A stretch of 64,000 nucleotides of DNA, taken from the NCBI GenBank assembly GCA_031277805.1, contig JAITLR010000009.1, forward strand, positions 62,001 through 126,000, read 5' to 3'. A program made the position numbers and the translations under genes. Below the pieces are notes generated by a model, which was not told the DNA's origin, did no database searches, and saw only the letters and a list, made by a program, of their open reading frames with translations. How positions within the stretch are numbered: position 1 is the first letter of the stretch; each line of letters begins with the position of its first letter. Origin of the DNA: Comamonas sp. GTDB taxonomy: Bacteria; Pseudomonadota; Gammaproteobacteria; Burkholderiales; Burkholderiaceae_C. Positions 44,966 through 53,654 of this stretch are shown here, one piece after another.

Positions 44966-45027
44966 GCACCCACCTCATGCACAAACCGGATGCTCATGCA
45001 TGAGACTGGTGCAGCACAAGGCCGATT

Positions 45028-45253
45028 TCAGAAACGGTGACGGATACCCACCACATAGCTACCGCCGAGCATCCAGTCGGACTTGGTGGGCATCTCGGCC
45101 AGGGGCGCAGGATTGCTGATCTGCGCATGTTCATAGAAAGCCGTCAGGCTCAGAGGTCCGCTGAAATTCAGCAGGTTCAGCCCCACATTCTTCTTGCCCT
45201 TGTTGCCCTCGCCGGACTGCTCGCCAAACTGGGCCAGTTTCTTCAGGCCATCG
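45028..45253 (-). pseudogene. Truncated outer-membrane porin
   Basis: The minus strand encodes GGGDGLKKLAQFGEQSGEGN, KKNVGLNLLNFSGPLSLTAF, YEHAQ and, at the end, DWMLGGSYVVGIRHRF with a stop. Alternating beta strands and a terminal phenylalanine are typical of Gram-negative porins, but about 270 residues are missing and the last strand seems fused to an inner one. The upstream end is buried in the 3' end of the neighbouring membrane-protein gene. Confidence 0.6.
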
Positions 45254-45761
45254 CCACCGCCTGGCTGCGCATGGCCAGTCTCATCAGCCTCAGTGTCCGG
45301 CCTGCGAACACCCCGCTAAAGGCGCCATACAGTGCGCTTGCCCCCAAGGCGAAACCGATGTCGTGCGCATAGCCGGGGTGCAGAGCCAGCATCACGCCCA
45401 CAGCGTATTTGGTCGCAAAAATGCCCATCATCAACACCAGTGGCACGGCGCTGCCGGGCAAGGCAAAGCGGCGTCTGACGGGATCGAAGAGCACGGCTTC
45501 ATGCACGCGGATGCGACCGACAAGCACCGCAAGCGCAATCGCCACCAGAGCCCAGACCAGCAATGCGCTCAACCCCGCCGGTGACTGTCCAAAAGCTGCC
45601 ACCACACCATAGATGGCCAAGGCAACCATGGCCAGCGGCAGCGCTATTGCCCGCACCAGATGCGGGCTGCTCGGGCGCAACTGCATGCATCCCAGAAAGA
45701 GCAGCAGCCCGAAGACCAGAAACACCCAGGCGGGCGTATGAGTGAGGATATCGATCAACAC
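45243..45761 (-). CDS. Inner-membrane protein, DUF6622-like
   Basis: 172 residues with about five hydrophobic helices. LIDILTHTPAWVFLVFGLLL at the start and the MQLRP motif resemble small proteins labelled DUF6622; function unknown. GTG 45761 is preferred: AAAGGA lies seven bases before it, while the longer TTG start at 45788 has none. The last codons overlap the porin remnant by 11 bp. Confidence 0.7.
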   Translation of the reverse strand: MLIDILTHTPAWVFLVFGLLLFLGCMQLRPSSPHLVRAIALPLAMVALAIYGVVAAFGQSPAGLSALLVWALVAIALAVLVGRIRVHEAVLFDPVRRRFALPGSAVPLVLMMGIFATKYAVGVMLALHPGYAHDIGFALGASALYGAFSGVFAGRTLRLMRLAMRSQAVAMA

Positions 45762-45892
45762 AGGAGCGTCCTTTCCAGCGATGTTCAAGATGAAGAGGAC
45801 TGTGCCCGCGGAGAAACTGCCCCGCCACGCTCATGCGACGGAAAAAAGCCCGGGCGCCGCGAATTGCAGCCAGCGGGCGTGAACGGCATTCG

Positions 45893-47119
45893 CTAGTGCC
45901 TGCCCCCCGTCAATGCGAACTGGTCGGCCAACTTGATCATCATGGTCGCGCAGCCCAGGGCGCCCAGCGCAATCAGGCCGCCGCCGACCCAGCCGATCTG
46001 ACCCATGCCCCAATGCGTGGCCACAATGCTGCCCAGCAATGCACCTGCACCAATGCCGATATTGAAAATTCCCGAGAACATGGACATGGCCACATCGGTG
46101 GCATCGGGCGCCAGATTCAGCACCTTGGACTGCATGGACAGTGCAAAACAGATCATGGCAATGCCCCAGACCGAGCTTTGCAGATACAGGCTCCAGACAT
46201 GCGTGCTGCTCATGAGCAACAGCAACAGGCTCAGCGCCAGCACGCCAATGGCCGTCAGCAGAAAGCCGCGCGGAAAGCGCAGGCCAAACCAGCCGAACAG
46301 CACGCTGCCCACAATGCCCATGCCGCCATACAGCAGCAGCACGGCCGTAGTCACATCGCCGGCGTGGCCGGCAATGTCCTGCACAAAGGGCTCGATATAG
46401 CTATAGGCCGTGAACTGGCCGGTAATCACCACCGCCAGCAGCACATAGATGCCGACCAGCGCCGGACGCCTGAACAGCATGGGCACGCTGGACAGGGAGC
46501 CCGCATTCTCGCTGGGCAGCAAAGGCAGCAGTTTGCCCAGCACCAGCATCACTACCGCCGCCACGGCGCCGATGGCCAGAAACGTCATGCGCCAGCCCAG
46601 CCATTCGCCCACGATACGGCCCAGCGGAATGCCCAGCACCATGGCCACCGAGGTGCCCGTGGCCAGCAGGCTCAGAGCCATGGCTTTTTTGCCCGGTGGT
46701 GCCACCCGCACGGCAAGCGACGCCGTGATCGACCAGAACACCGCATGCGACAAGGCAATGCCGATGCGGCTGATCACCAGCGACACATAGCTCCAGGCCA
46801 CGCCCGAGAGCAGATGGCTGAACACGAACACAGCAAACACACCCATCAGCAGCTTGCGTCGCTCCACCTTGCGCGTGAGCAACATGAAGGGCAGCGAGGC
46901 CAGCGCCACCACCCAGGCGTAGATGGTCAGCATCAAGCCGACTTGCTCCACCGGCATGCCAAAGCTGGCGCCGATGCTGCTGAGCAGGCCGACGGGAACA
47001 AACTCGCTGGTATTGAAAACAAAAGCGCCCAGCGCCAGTGCAATGACGCTAAGCCAGGCCTGGGTATTGGTGCGTTCGGAAGAAGAGGAAACGGAGGAAG
47101 AAGCGAAAGGCTCTGTCAT
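45893..47119 (-). CDS. sotB: MFS sugar efflux transporter SotB
   Basis: 408 residues, twelve helices. Diagnostic stretches match the E. coli SotB/YdeA family: [89 protein letters not shown] and [20 protein letters not shown]. These proteins export sugars such as arabinose or IPTG. Start at ATG 47119 in place of the cysteine-rich extension from 47149. Confidence 0.92.
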   Translation of the reverse strand: MTEPFASSSVSSSSERTNTQAWLSVIALALGAFVFNTSEFVPVGLLSSIGASFGMPVEQVGLMLTIYAWVVALASLPFMLLTRKVERRKLLMGVFAVFVFSHLLSGVAWSYVSLVISRIGIALSHAVFWSITASLAVRVAPPGKKAMALSLLATGTSVAMVLGIPLGRIVGEWLGWRMTFLAIGAVAAVVMLVLGKLLPLLPSENAGSLSSVPMLFRRPALVGIYVLLAVVITGQFTAYSYIEPFVQDIAGHAGDVTTAVLLLYGGMGIVGSVLFGWFGLRFPRGFLLTAIGVLALSLLLLLMSSTHVWSLYLQSSVWGIAMICFALSMQSKVLNLAPDATDVAMSMFSGIFNIGIGAGALLGSIVATHWGMGQIGWVGGGLIALGALGCATMMIKLADQFALTGGRH

Positions 47120-47230
47120 GAATGGACAAACGAATGCAGTGCAGCGCAAAAAGCGGCCCCTGAACGACCCCAGGCTGCATAAAACAGAGATTGTGCGCGT
47201 GCTCCGTGTCAGCGCCGGGGCAGGAGGCGC

Positions 47231-47734
47231 TTATTCCGCAGCGCTTGCAGGGATGAGGTCGTGCGCAGCAGCCTCTTTGCGCCGCTGCATCAAACGCGCC
47301 AGCAAGACCAGTACCAGCAACAGATTGAAGGCCAGCACCAGCAAGGCCTGCCAGCTGCTTTTATGCATGACATGGTGGACCTCAAACGGTATGTAGGCAG
47401 CGCTGGCCAGCACGCCAAACCATTCACCCCAGGATTTGTCCAGCCACAAGCCCCAGGCCTCGACAAAGCGGACCGCTGCGTACAAGCCCCCCAGCAACAC
47501 CAGCGTGTGCACGGGCGTGACATTGAGCCAGTCCACGGCCTCCAGCAACAGCGAGGGGTAGCGCTGACCCGGAGAGAGACCGAAATGCCCAATCAGCTCC
47601 ATGGCCAGGTGGTGCACATCATGGTGCAGCAGGCTCAGCAGGCCAAGCAGTGCCATCAGGGCGGCAACACCTTTGAGCGCCTCAAACAAGGCCATGGTCT
47701 TGACGGCAGCGCGAAGCGAAGTCTGAGAGTTCAC
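47231..47734 (-). CDS. DUF2127 family membrane protein
   Basis: Four-helix membrane protein. LFEALKGVAALMALLGLLSL, HHDVHHLAMELIGHFGL, YAAVRFVEAWGLWL and AAYIPFEVHHVMHK are DUF2127 signatures; function unknown. GTG 47734 gives VNSQTSLRAAVKTM, the usual N-terminus. A GTG at 47803 with AGGAG gives a longer form with an odd hydrophobic leader, and a TATATA box inside that leader argues against it. Confidence 0.78.
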   Translation of the reverse strand: MNSQTSLRAAVKTMALFEALKGVAALMALLGLLSLLHHDVHHLAMELIGHFGLSPGQRYPSLLLEAVDWLNVTPVHTLVLLGGLYAAVRFVEAWGLWLDKSWGEWFGVLASAAYIPFEVHHVMHKSSWQALLVLAFNLLLVLVLLARLMQRRKEAAAHDLIPASAAE

Positions 47735-47869
47735 AGCGGAATCAGAAAAGCCGAAAGCACCACTATATAAAAACGGACAGAAGAACAGGCACTGCGATTG
47801 CACTGTTCTCCTGCATCAGAGCCGATCTGAAAGCCTGCGCAGATTCTGGCTGCGGGGCCTTCAAAAATC

Positions 47870-48529
47870 TCAATAGGCCACCGTGAAGCGCTCGCGCACA
47901 TGGCGCCCCTGCTCCAGCGCATCGACCATGGCCACCGCCAGATCCTGCACCGAGATATCGCCGGGCTGGCCGTTGGCTTGCATCAGCGGCTCGTCCTTGC
48001 CGCTGCGGTAGTGGCCGGTACGGCCGCTGGCCTGTGCAGCCGAGCCACCATGAAAGCCCACAGCCGGGCTCAGCACGGTCCAGTCCAGGGCCTGCTCTTC
48101 TTGCAGCTCGGTATACATATCGCGCGCCGCCGTGGCGCCGGGCTTGATGGCAGCCGGAAAGTCCGGCGAGTCCACCAACTGCTGACCATTGACATACAAG
48201 CTGCCCGCACCGCCCACGACCAGGTAGCGCTTGATGCCCGCGGCCTTCACGCCTTCGACGATGGCACGCGATCCGCGCATGAAGTCGTCATAGATCTGCG
48301 GATTGGTCCAACCCGCGTTGTAGGCGCTGATGACGGCATCCACGCCTGCCACGGCGCGCCTGACCTCATCGGCATGCAGCACGTCGGCCTTGATGATTTG
48401 CACATGTTCACGCACCGGGAATTTCTCGGGGTGGCGCACCAGCACCACCACCTCATGACCGCGCTGCAGCAACTCTTCCAGCAGACCCGCACCCACAAAA
48501 CCTGTAGCGCCAATCAATGCGACCTTCAT
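47870..48529 (-). CDS. NAD(P)-binding epimerase-like protein
   Basis: 219-residue atypical SDR. Rossmann motif GATGFVGAGLLEEL at residue 7, then ADVLHADEVRRAVAGVDAVIS, RYLVVGGAGSLYV and DWTVLSPAV. Similar to the YwnB/NmrA-like group, which act as reductases or redox sensors. Divergent from a LysR gene across 106 bp with a strong palindrome, so probably under its control. Confidence 0.85.
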   Translation of the reverse strand: MKVALIGATGFVGAGLLEELLQRGHEVVVLVRHPEKFPVREHVQIIKADVLHADEVRRAVAGVDAVISAYNAGWTNPQIYDDFMRGSRAIVEGVKAAGIKRYLVVGGAGSLYVNGQQLVDSPDFPAAIKPGATAARDMYTELQEEQALDWTVLSPAVGFHGGSAAQASGRTGHYRSGKDEPLMQANGQPGDISVQDLAVAMVDALEQGRHVRERFTVAY

Positions 48530-48609
48530 GTTTCACTCCTTGTGTTTCAACAGGGCTAAAGAATAAATTGCGAAAAGTTCCAGAAAAACCCCTTGCAGGC
48601 ACTTTGACC

Positions 48610-48626
48610 TTGAAGTACTACTTCAA
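48610..48626. promoter_or_regulatory. 17-bp palindrome, operator candidate
   Basis: TTGAAGTA-C-TACTTCAA is a perfect 8+8 inverted repeat ten bases before the lysR ATG and 81 bp before the divergent reductase gene. Many LysR and TetR/MarR operators have this form; autoregulation is likely. Confidence 0.6.
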
Positions 48627-48635
48627 AATAACAGC

Positions 48636-49553
48636 ATGGAAGATTTCAGACGCATGGCCATTTTTGCCGCCGTGGTACAGCAAGGCTCCATGAGTGCGGC
48701 AGCCCGCCAGCTGGATATGACGCCCTCGGCCGTCAGCCAGCATATCCGCCAGTTGGAGAAGGAAGCTGATATCAGCCTGCTGCACCGATCCACCCGCCAG
48801 CTCAGCCTGACGGATGCCGGTCAGCGCTTTTATGTGCAATGCGCGGCCATGTGCGAAGCCGCAGACCGCGCCAGTGCCGAGCTGGCAGCCGAGCGCCAGC
48901 AACCCAGCGGCGAGCTGCGCCTGTCTGCGCCGGCAGGCTTTACCCAGCATGCCGTGCCTGCGCTGGGCGACTGGCTGCGCCAGCACCCCGCTCTGCGCTT
49001 GCGCCTGCTGATGGACGACAAGCCCATAGACCTGATCCAGGCCCGTGTGGACCTGGCGCTGCGCTTTGGCCACCTACCCGACTCCAGCTGGATCGCCCGC
49101 CCTCTGGGCCGCAGTCCCACGGTGCTGTGTGCTGCCCCGTCATTGTTGGCGCGGCTCAATGCTTTGCCCCAGCATCCGCGCGATCTGGCCGATCTTCCCT
49201 GGCTGGACATGAGCCGCAGCGAGCCGCCGCAAATCAATGCCCTGTGGCAGCACAGTCCCAGTGGCGAGAGCTTTCAGCTCCAGGCCACGCCCCAGATGAG
49301 CAGCAACCACCGCGCTGCCGTGCAGCAGTTTTGCGAAGCAGGCCTGGGCCTGGCCCTGTTGTCTGCCCATGACGTCACAAGCAGCCTGCGCCAAGGGCGG
49401 CTGCTACGCCTGCTGCCGCAATGGGATATGGGTCAGCTCGATATCTGGGCCGTTACCGCCCAGCGCGAAACACTGAGCGCCAAGGTGCGCCAGGCCATAG
49501 AAGTGCTGCGCCAGTACTTTGCCAAGCTGGAAGGTATGCAGCAATCGCTATGA
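48636..49553 (+). CDS. LysR family regulator
   Basis: 305 residues. HTH: GSMSAAARQLDMTPSAVSQHIRQLE then LLHRSTRQLSLTDAG. CrgA-type effector domain with LLMDDKPIDLIQARVDLALR. Likely controls the divergent NAD(P)-binding protein. An AT-rich repeat follows at 49555-49600. Confidence 0.9.
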   Translation: MEDFRRMAIFAAVVQQGSMSAAARQLDMTPSAVSQHIRQLEKEADISLLHRSTRQLSLTDAGQRFYVQCAAMCEAADRASAELAAERQQPSGELRLSAPAGFTQHAVPALGDWLRQHPALRLRLLMDDKPIDLIQARVDLALRFGHLPDSSWIARPLGRSPTVLCAAPSLLARLNALPQHPRDLADLPWLDMSRSEPPQINALWQHSPSGESFQLQATPQMSSNHRAAVQQFCEAGLGLALLSAHDVTSSLRQGRLLRLLPQWDMGQLDIWAVTAQRETLSAKVRQAIEVLRQYFAKLEGMQQSL

Positions 49554-49669
49554 ATTTCAAAGCTGCTGGCGCTTGATAACCATAGATTTCAAATGGAAAC
49601 AGCCTGAAAAGCGAGTCATGGAAAGCGCTAGAAGCTCTGCTTTCAGGAGTATTCGAGTGTAGTGCACAT

Positions 49670-49695
49670 AAAAAAAGCCTGCCGAAAGGCAGGCC
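49670..49695 (-). terminator. Terminator of the Liv-type receptor gene
   Basis: GCCTGCC/GGCAGGC stem with TTTC loop and seven T on the minus strand, 21 bp after the stop. Confidence 0.92.
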
Positions 49696-49716
49696 TGTGA
49701 GTGAAGCAAAGCGCTA

Positions 49717-50853
49717 TCAGTTCAGGTCGATAGGCGTCTTGGCACCGTCGACATAACGGCTCAGCGTATAGCTGGGATTCTTCATCTCGCCGTTCTTCTC
49801 GAAAGCGATCTTGGAGGTCACGCCCGAGAAGTCCGACTTCTGCAGGAAGGGGATGTAGACCTTGGGGTCCCAGGAGTTGGCGCGCTTCATGGCATCGGCC
49901 AGCAGCATGGTCGCGTCATAGAAGTAGGGGCTGTAAACCTGGAACTGGCCAGGATACTTGGCGTCATAGCGCTTCTTCCACTCGGTACCGCCGGGCATCT
50001 TGGCAATCGATGCACCGCCGTCCGCACAGACCACGTTCTCCAGCGGTTTGGCGCCCGCAGCCACCTTGGCCAGCTCGGTCACGCAGATGCCGTCGCCGCC
50101 GAACATCTTGACATCGTTCATGCCCAGTTGCGCCATCTGACGCAGCATGGGGCCGGCCTGGCCATACATGCCGCCGTAGAAGATGGCATCGGGCTTCTTG
50201 GCCTTGATGGAAGTCAGGATGGCCATGAAGTCCGTGGCCTTGTCATTGGTGAACTCGTTGGCAACGATCTTGATGCCCTGCTTTTCGGCATCTTTCTTGA
50301 ACACGCTGGCCAGACCCTGGCCATAGGCCGTGCGGTCGTCGATGACGGCCACGTTCTTGAGCTTGAGATTCTTGGCCGCATAGGTGGCCAGCGCCGCGCC
50401 CAGCGCGTTGTCGTTGGCAATCACGCGGTAAGTGGTGTTCCAGCCGGGCTTGGTCAGATCGGGGTTGGTCGCTGCCCCCGTGATCATGGGAATACCGCAG
50501 TCCTGGAAGACCTTGGACGAAGGAATGGCCACGCCCGAATTCACAAAAGCCACGGCACCGGCAACCTTGTCGTCGCACAGTTTCTGCGAAGCGGCCGTGC
50601 CCTGCTTGGGATCGGCCACATCATCTTCGGCCACCAGCACGAACTTGACCTTTTTGCCGCCGATGACCGGATTCTTGGCGTTGATGTCCTCGATCGCCAT
50701 GCGCACACCGTTTTCATCGTCCTTGCCGAAGTGAGCCTGTGGTCCCGAGACCGGGCCGATGTGGCCGATCTTGACGATCTGTTCCTGAGCCATCACGGCC
50801 GTCCCCATGCCTGCCACCACGGTCGCGATACACAACTTGCCAAAATTCTTCAT
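49717..50853 (-). CDS. Branched-chain amino acid-type ABC receptor
   Basis: 378-residue periplasmic protein of the LivJ/LivK family, signal MKNFGKLCIATVVAGMGTAVMA. Features: VKIGHIGPVSGPQAHFGKDD, VAFVNSGVAIPSSKVFQDCG, IPMITGAATNPDLT, YGQGLASVFKKDAEKQGIK and YSPYFYDATMLLADAM. No permease or ATPase genes adjoin, so it is an orphan receptor. Ligand could be leucine, isoleucine, valine or another amide. Confidence 0.93.
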   Translation of the reverse strand: MKNFGKLCIATVVAGMGTAVMAQEQIVKIGHIGPVSGPQAHFGKDDENGVRMAIEDINAKNPVIGGKKVKFVLVAEDDVADPKQGTAASQKLCDDKVAGAVAFVNSGVAIPSSKVFQDCGIPMITGAATNPDLTKPGWNTTYRVIANDNALGAALATYAAKNLKLKNVAVIDDRTAYGQGLASVFKKDAEKQGIKIVANEFTNDKATDFMAILTSIKAKKPDAIFYGGMYGQAGPMLRQMAQLGMNDVKMFGGDGICVTELAKVAAGAKPLENVVCADGGASIAKMPGGTEWKKRYDAKYPGQFQVYSPYFYDATMLLADAMKRANSWDPKVYIPFLQKSDFSGVTSKIAFEKNGEMKNPSYTLSRYVDGAKTPIDLN

Positions 50854-51009
50854 TGCGCACTCCACTCGGTTGAGATAAGCCGCAACCTTATTCTTCGGAT
50901 GCACCAATTGACAATGGCGCAATCGCCTAGGTATCAGGCTTGCGACACAGGCACAACAATCAGCGTTTTCATGGATCGGCAAGCGCGCCAAGCTGTGCTC
51001 AGACGCAGA

Positions 51010-51160
51010 AAAGCCCCCACGCTTGCCCACTGCGTGTGGCCGCTGCCCCCCGAGGGGGCCGCTTATTGCCTTGGGGCGGCCCGGCGGCAATAACAAAGCC
51101 CCCACGCTTACCCACTGGCAGCGGCCCCTACGTCGGCCTTGGGACGGCCTGGCGGCCATA
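51010..51160. repeat. Tandem GC-rich repeat, two units
   Basis: Units begin at 51010 and 51095 with AAAGCCCCCACGCTT-x-CCCACTG and each ends with a GGGxCGGCCxGGCGGC block and AATAAC or CATAAA. The second unit is shorter and overlaps the terminator that follows. This fills the 362-bp gap before ribH2; the 50854-51009 part shows no other feature. Confidence 0.7.
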
Positions 51161-51196
51161 AAAAAACGGGCTACCTTGCACAAGACATCCCGTTTT
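51159..51196 (-). terminator. Terminator of ribH2
   Basis: AAAACGGG and CCCGTTTT pair across an 18-nt loop; on the minus strand seven T follow. Located 20 bp after the ribH2 stop. Confidence 0.75.
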
Positions 51197-51215
51197 GATA
51201 CGTAGCGGGCCGAAA

Positions 51216-51758
51216 TCAGGCGGCCTTGGCCTGCAGCAGTGCGTCCACCTTGGCGTGTTGATCCAGCGTACTCAGGCAGGCATGGGCCACTTCCACGCCC
51301 TTTTTCACAAAGTGCTGGCGGAAAAACTCCACATGATCGCCATGCTCATGGAAGTCGCGCGGTGTCAGCACGGCGGAGAACACGGGCACTTCGCTGTCCA
51401 GTTGCACGCGCATCAGCCCGTCGATCACGGCTGTCGTCACAAATTCATGGCGATAAATGCCGCCGTTGACGATCAGAGCCGTGGCAATCACAGCATCAAA
51501 ACGGCCGCTTTGCGCCAGCTTCTTGGCCAGCAGAGGAATTTCAAAGGCACCAGGCACGCTGAAATGCGTGATATTGCCGGCCTGCACGCCCTGCACCTGC
51601 AGTTCAGCCTGGGCGGCATCGCGCGCCTGATAGACCACCTCGGTGTGCCAGCTGGCACTGATGATGGCAATGCGGCTGCGGCCTGCCGTGGCCTTCCAGG
51701 GGGTGCCTTGAGAAGTCGCGTGGGTTTCGAAGTTCATGGAAATAGGGGTCTGATTCAT
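51216..51758 (-). CDS. ribH: 6,7-dimethyl-8-ribityllumazine synthase, RibH2 type
   Basis: Makes the lumazine precursor of riboflavin. 180 residues. RIAIISASWHTEVV, HFSVPGAFEIPLLAKKLA, ALIVNGGIYRHEFVTTAVID and VFSAVLTPRDFHEH are seen. The NGGIYRHEFV and TPRDFHEH versions, in place of the GxTxHxEYV and TxD-QA-R motifs of RibH1, match the decameric RibH2 of rhizobia and Brucella. It stands alone, under an FMN riboswitch, which suggests a main ribH elsewhere with the rib operon. Confidence 0.9.
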   Translation of the reverse strand: MNQTPISMNFETHATSQGTPWKATAGRSRIAIISASWHTEVVYQARDAAQAELQVQGVQAGNITHFSVPGAFEIPLLAKKLAQSGRFDAVIATALIVNGGIYRHEFVTTAVIDGLMRVQLDSEVPVFSAVLTPRDFHEHGDHVEFFRQHFVKKGVEVAHACLSTLDQHAKVDALLQAKAA

Positions 51759-51854
51759 GGTTTGCTTTCAAACAAATGGAGCCAATGAATCAGGGCGTGC
51801 GCAATGACACTCACCCATGCGGCAGCGCTGCTGCAACAAGGCAAATGCTGCGCG

Positions 51855-52014
51855 ATCTCTTTCATCCGGACTATGACCGTCGGCTCTGGCATCTCACCAG
51901 ATCTGCTGACCCTGCAGACCCAGACGGGACTGCAGGCGCTCGCGGGCTGCTGCAGTCCATGCCATCCATGCCTGCAAATACCGCCGGTGGGGAATTGCAC
52001 CCCGCCCTGAGAAC
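51855..52014 (-). promoter_or_regulatory. FMN riboswitch (RFN element)
   Basis: Read on the minus strand the segment has the RFN landmarks in order: TCAGGGCGGGGTG, AATTCCCCACCGGCGGT, AGCCCGCGAGCG, CAGATCTGGTGAGATGCC, GAGCCGACGGTCATAGTCCG and GATGAAAGAG. It precedes ribH2 by 96 bp. The stretch to the start codon contains a TTTG-TTTG/CAAA fold over the ribosome-binding region, so control is probably at translation; I saw no clear terminator. FMN binding should lower expression. Confidence 0.95.
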
Positions 52015-52284
52015 GCTGCTTTGCGATGAAACACAGGGTTCACCGCAAGACAAGGTCATTCTAGCGACGCTTCGACACAACCTCTGGCAACAGGGTCACG
52101 CAGGCGTCAAATGGAAAATCTCACTCAAAAACCTATTTATTCCATATGCTCAAAGCGGATGAAGCTATCAATTAAAGAGTGACTTATTCAACCTTCGTCA
52201 ACCCTGCCCCACCGCCGCGCGTTAAAAGTGCACAAGTCATCGCAATCAAACCACAGCTTTTTCATTCGCCAAGATAAGGAACTC

Positions 52285-52860
52285 ATGAAAACCCAGGTAT
52301 TGCAGGCCACTTTCCGAACATCGACCCGCTGGGCCGCAATGGCTGCCGTGGCTGTACTGTGTACCGCGTGTGTCACCATGGACGAAGGCTATGGCAGCGG
52401 ATACGGTGGTGGCTATGGCGGCAATTACGGTTACTCCAACACACCCATCTATGGCGCGCAGCCGGTCTACCCCAACTATGGATATGACCGTGGCGACTGG
52501 ATTGCCCGCGAACGCGAGCGCGAATACAACCAGCAAATGCGCGAGCGTGAGCGTCAGGCTCGGGAACGTGAACAATGGCAGCGCCAGCAACAGCGTGACC
52601 GCGAGCAACAGAGTCGTGATCAACAACGCATGCAGGAGCAGCAGCGCCGCGAATGGGAGCGCCAGCAAGCGCAAAACCGTCGTGACCAGGACCAAATACG
52701 CAGGGATCAGGAACGGGATCGCTGGCAGCAAATACAGCAACGCGAGCGCCAGCAAACCGAACAACAACGTCAACAGGATCGCCAGCAGCAGTGGCGCAAC
52801 CTCCAACCGCAAGAGCGTGATCAACGTCAGCAACGCCGCGAATTCGAGCGCGGCGGCTGA
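52285..52860 (+). CDS. Gln/Arg-rich lipoprotein
   Basis: 191 residues. A signal ending in the lipobox LCTAC (lipid-anchored Cys near residue 31) is followed by a Gly-Tyr segment (GSGYGGGYGGNYGYSN), then about 130 residues made almost only of Q, R, E and D (many RERERQ, QQQRDRE units), likely a long charged helix. No domain recognised. AAGGA precedes ATG 52285. The gap 52015-52284 outside the riboswitch holds AT-rich promoter-like DNA only. Confidence 0.78.
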   Translation: MKTQVLQATFRTSTRWAAMAAVAVLCTACVTMDEGYGSGYGGGYGGNYGYSNTPIYGAQPVYPNYGYDRGDWIAREREREYNQQMRERERQAREREQWQRQQQRDREQQSRDQQRMQEQQRREWERQQAQNRRDQDQIRRDQERDRWQQIQQRERQQTEQQRQQDRQQQWRNLQPQERDQRQQRREFERGG

Positions 52861-52952
52861 AAAATCGCAGTCCAAAGAGCTTACGCAGCTTCTTGTTTTT
52901 CATACGGCATCGCATAATTTGCGAGCATCAAAGCCATGAACAAGGAGCGGCC

Positions 52953-53648
52953 ATGAATCAGCAATCATCCCCATTCCCCGTGATGGCGAAGTCTGCCCCA
53001 TGGCCTGCGCTGGCAGCGGGAGTTCTGGGCACTCTGCTGCTATGGAGTGGCTGCGCCCATGCCCAGGTCATGCGCTGCACAGACACCAAGACCGGCGAGG
53101 TGACCTACACCAATGGCCGCTGCATTGACCGTGAGACGGCGACGCAGGTCCAGCCCGCTCAAAGTGCTCAGGAAATCGCCCAGGAGCGCGATGCAGCCGC
53201 CAAGGCACGCCAGCAAAGCCAGGCTCAGATGGCACGTGACGATACCCAGCGCCGTCAGCGCGAAGATGCCGAGCGCAAGGAACGCGAAGCTGCGGCCAGA
53301 GCCCAGGCCGGAGCCAGCAGCAATCTGGAAAACAGCCCTGCCTGCAGGCAGGCCCGGGAACGGTACAACGCCATTCTGGCGGAAGCCGACCCCGATGTTT
53401 CCACCTGGGGGGAACGCAGTCAGGCAGCCCAGGCACAAATGGAGATGAGCTGCCTGGGGACCACCGCCTATCAGCAACTGCAGCAGACCCGCGCGCTGCA
53501 ACCCAACGCCATCAACCGTCCGCAGTGGGGTTATGGCCAGACCCGCCCCCCCCTGGTGCGCCCTCTGCCACAGCCGCCTGCAAAAATCGTCAACTGCAAT
53601 GTTTTTCGCTGCTATGACAACCGTGGTGGCGTACACCCGATTCCATGA
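52953..53648 (+). CDS. DUF4124-like secreted protein
   Basis: 231 residues. After a signal-like helix (WPALAAGVLGTLLLWSGCAHA) comes VMRCTDTKTGEVTYTNGRC, the short Cys-rich DUF4124 motif seen in many betaproteobacterial periplasmic proteins. A charged coiled coil (about 85-135) and a Cys-containing C-terminal part (SPACRQ, MSCLG, NCNVFRCYDN) follow. AAGGAG lies before ATG 52953. Function unknown; may be co-expressed with the preceding lipoprotein. Confidence 0.8.
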   Translation: MNQQSSPFPVMAKSAPWPALAAGVLGTLLLWSGCAHAQVMRCTDTKTGEVTYTNGRCIDRETATQVQPAQSAQEIAQERDAAAKARQQSQAQMARDDTQRRQREDAERKEREAAARAQAGASSNLENSPACRQARERYNAILAEADPDVSTWGERSQAAQAQMEMSCLGTTAYQQLQQTRALQPNAINRPQWGYGQTRPPLVRPLPQPPAKIVNCNVFRCYDNRGGVHPIP

Positions 53649-53654
53649 CCTTTG

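Noticed and set aside
45833..47182. 449-codon plus-strand frame rich in His, Gln and Arg
   Set aside because: Composition is that of an antisense frame of the membrane transporter sotB.
51776..52162. 128-codon plus-strand open frame
   Set aside because: It covers the FMN riboswitch on the opposite strand; the conserved RNA landmarks explain the sequence better.
52285..52939. Other-frame open reading frames over the Q/R-rich gene
   Set aside because: Repetitive codons keep several frames open; only the 52285 frame has a ribosome site and lipobox.
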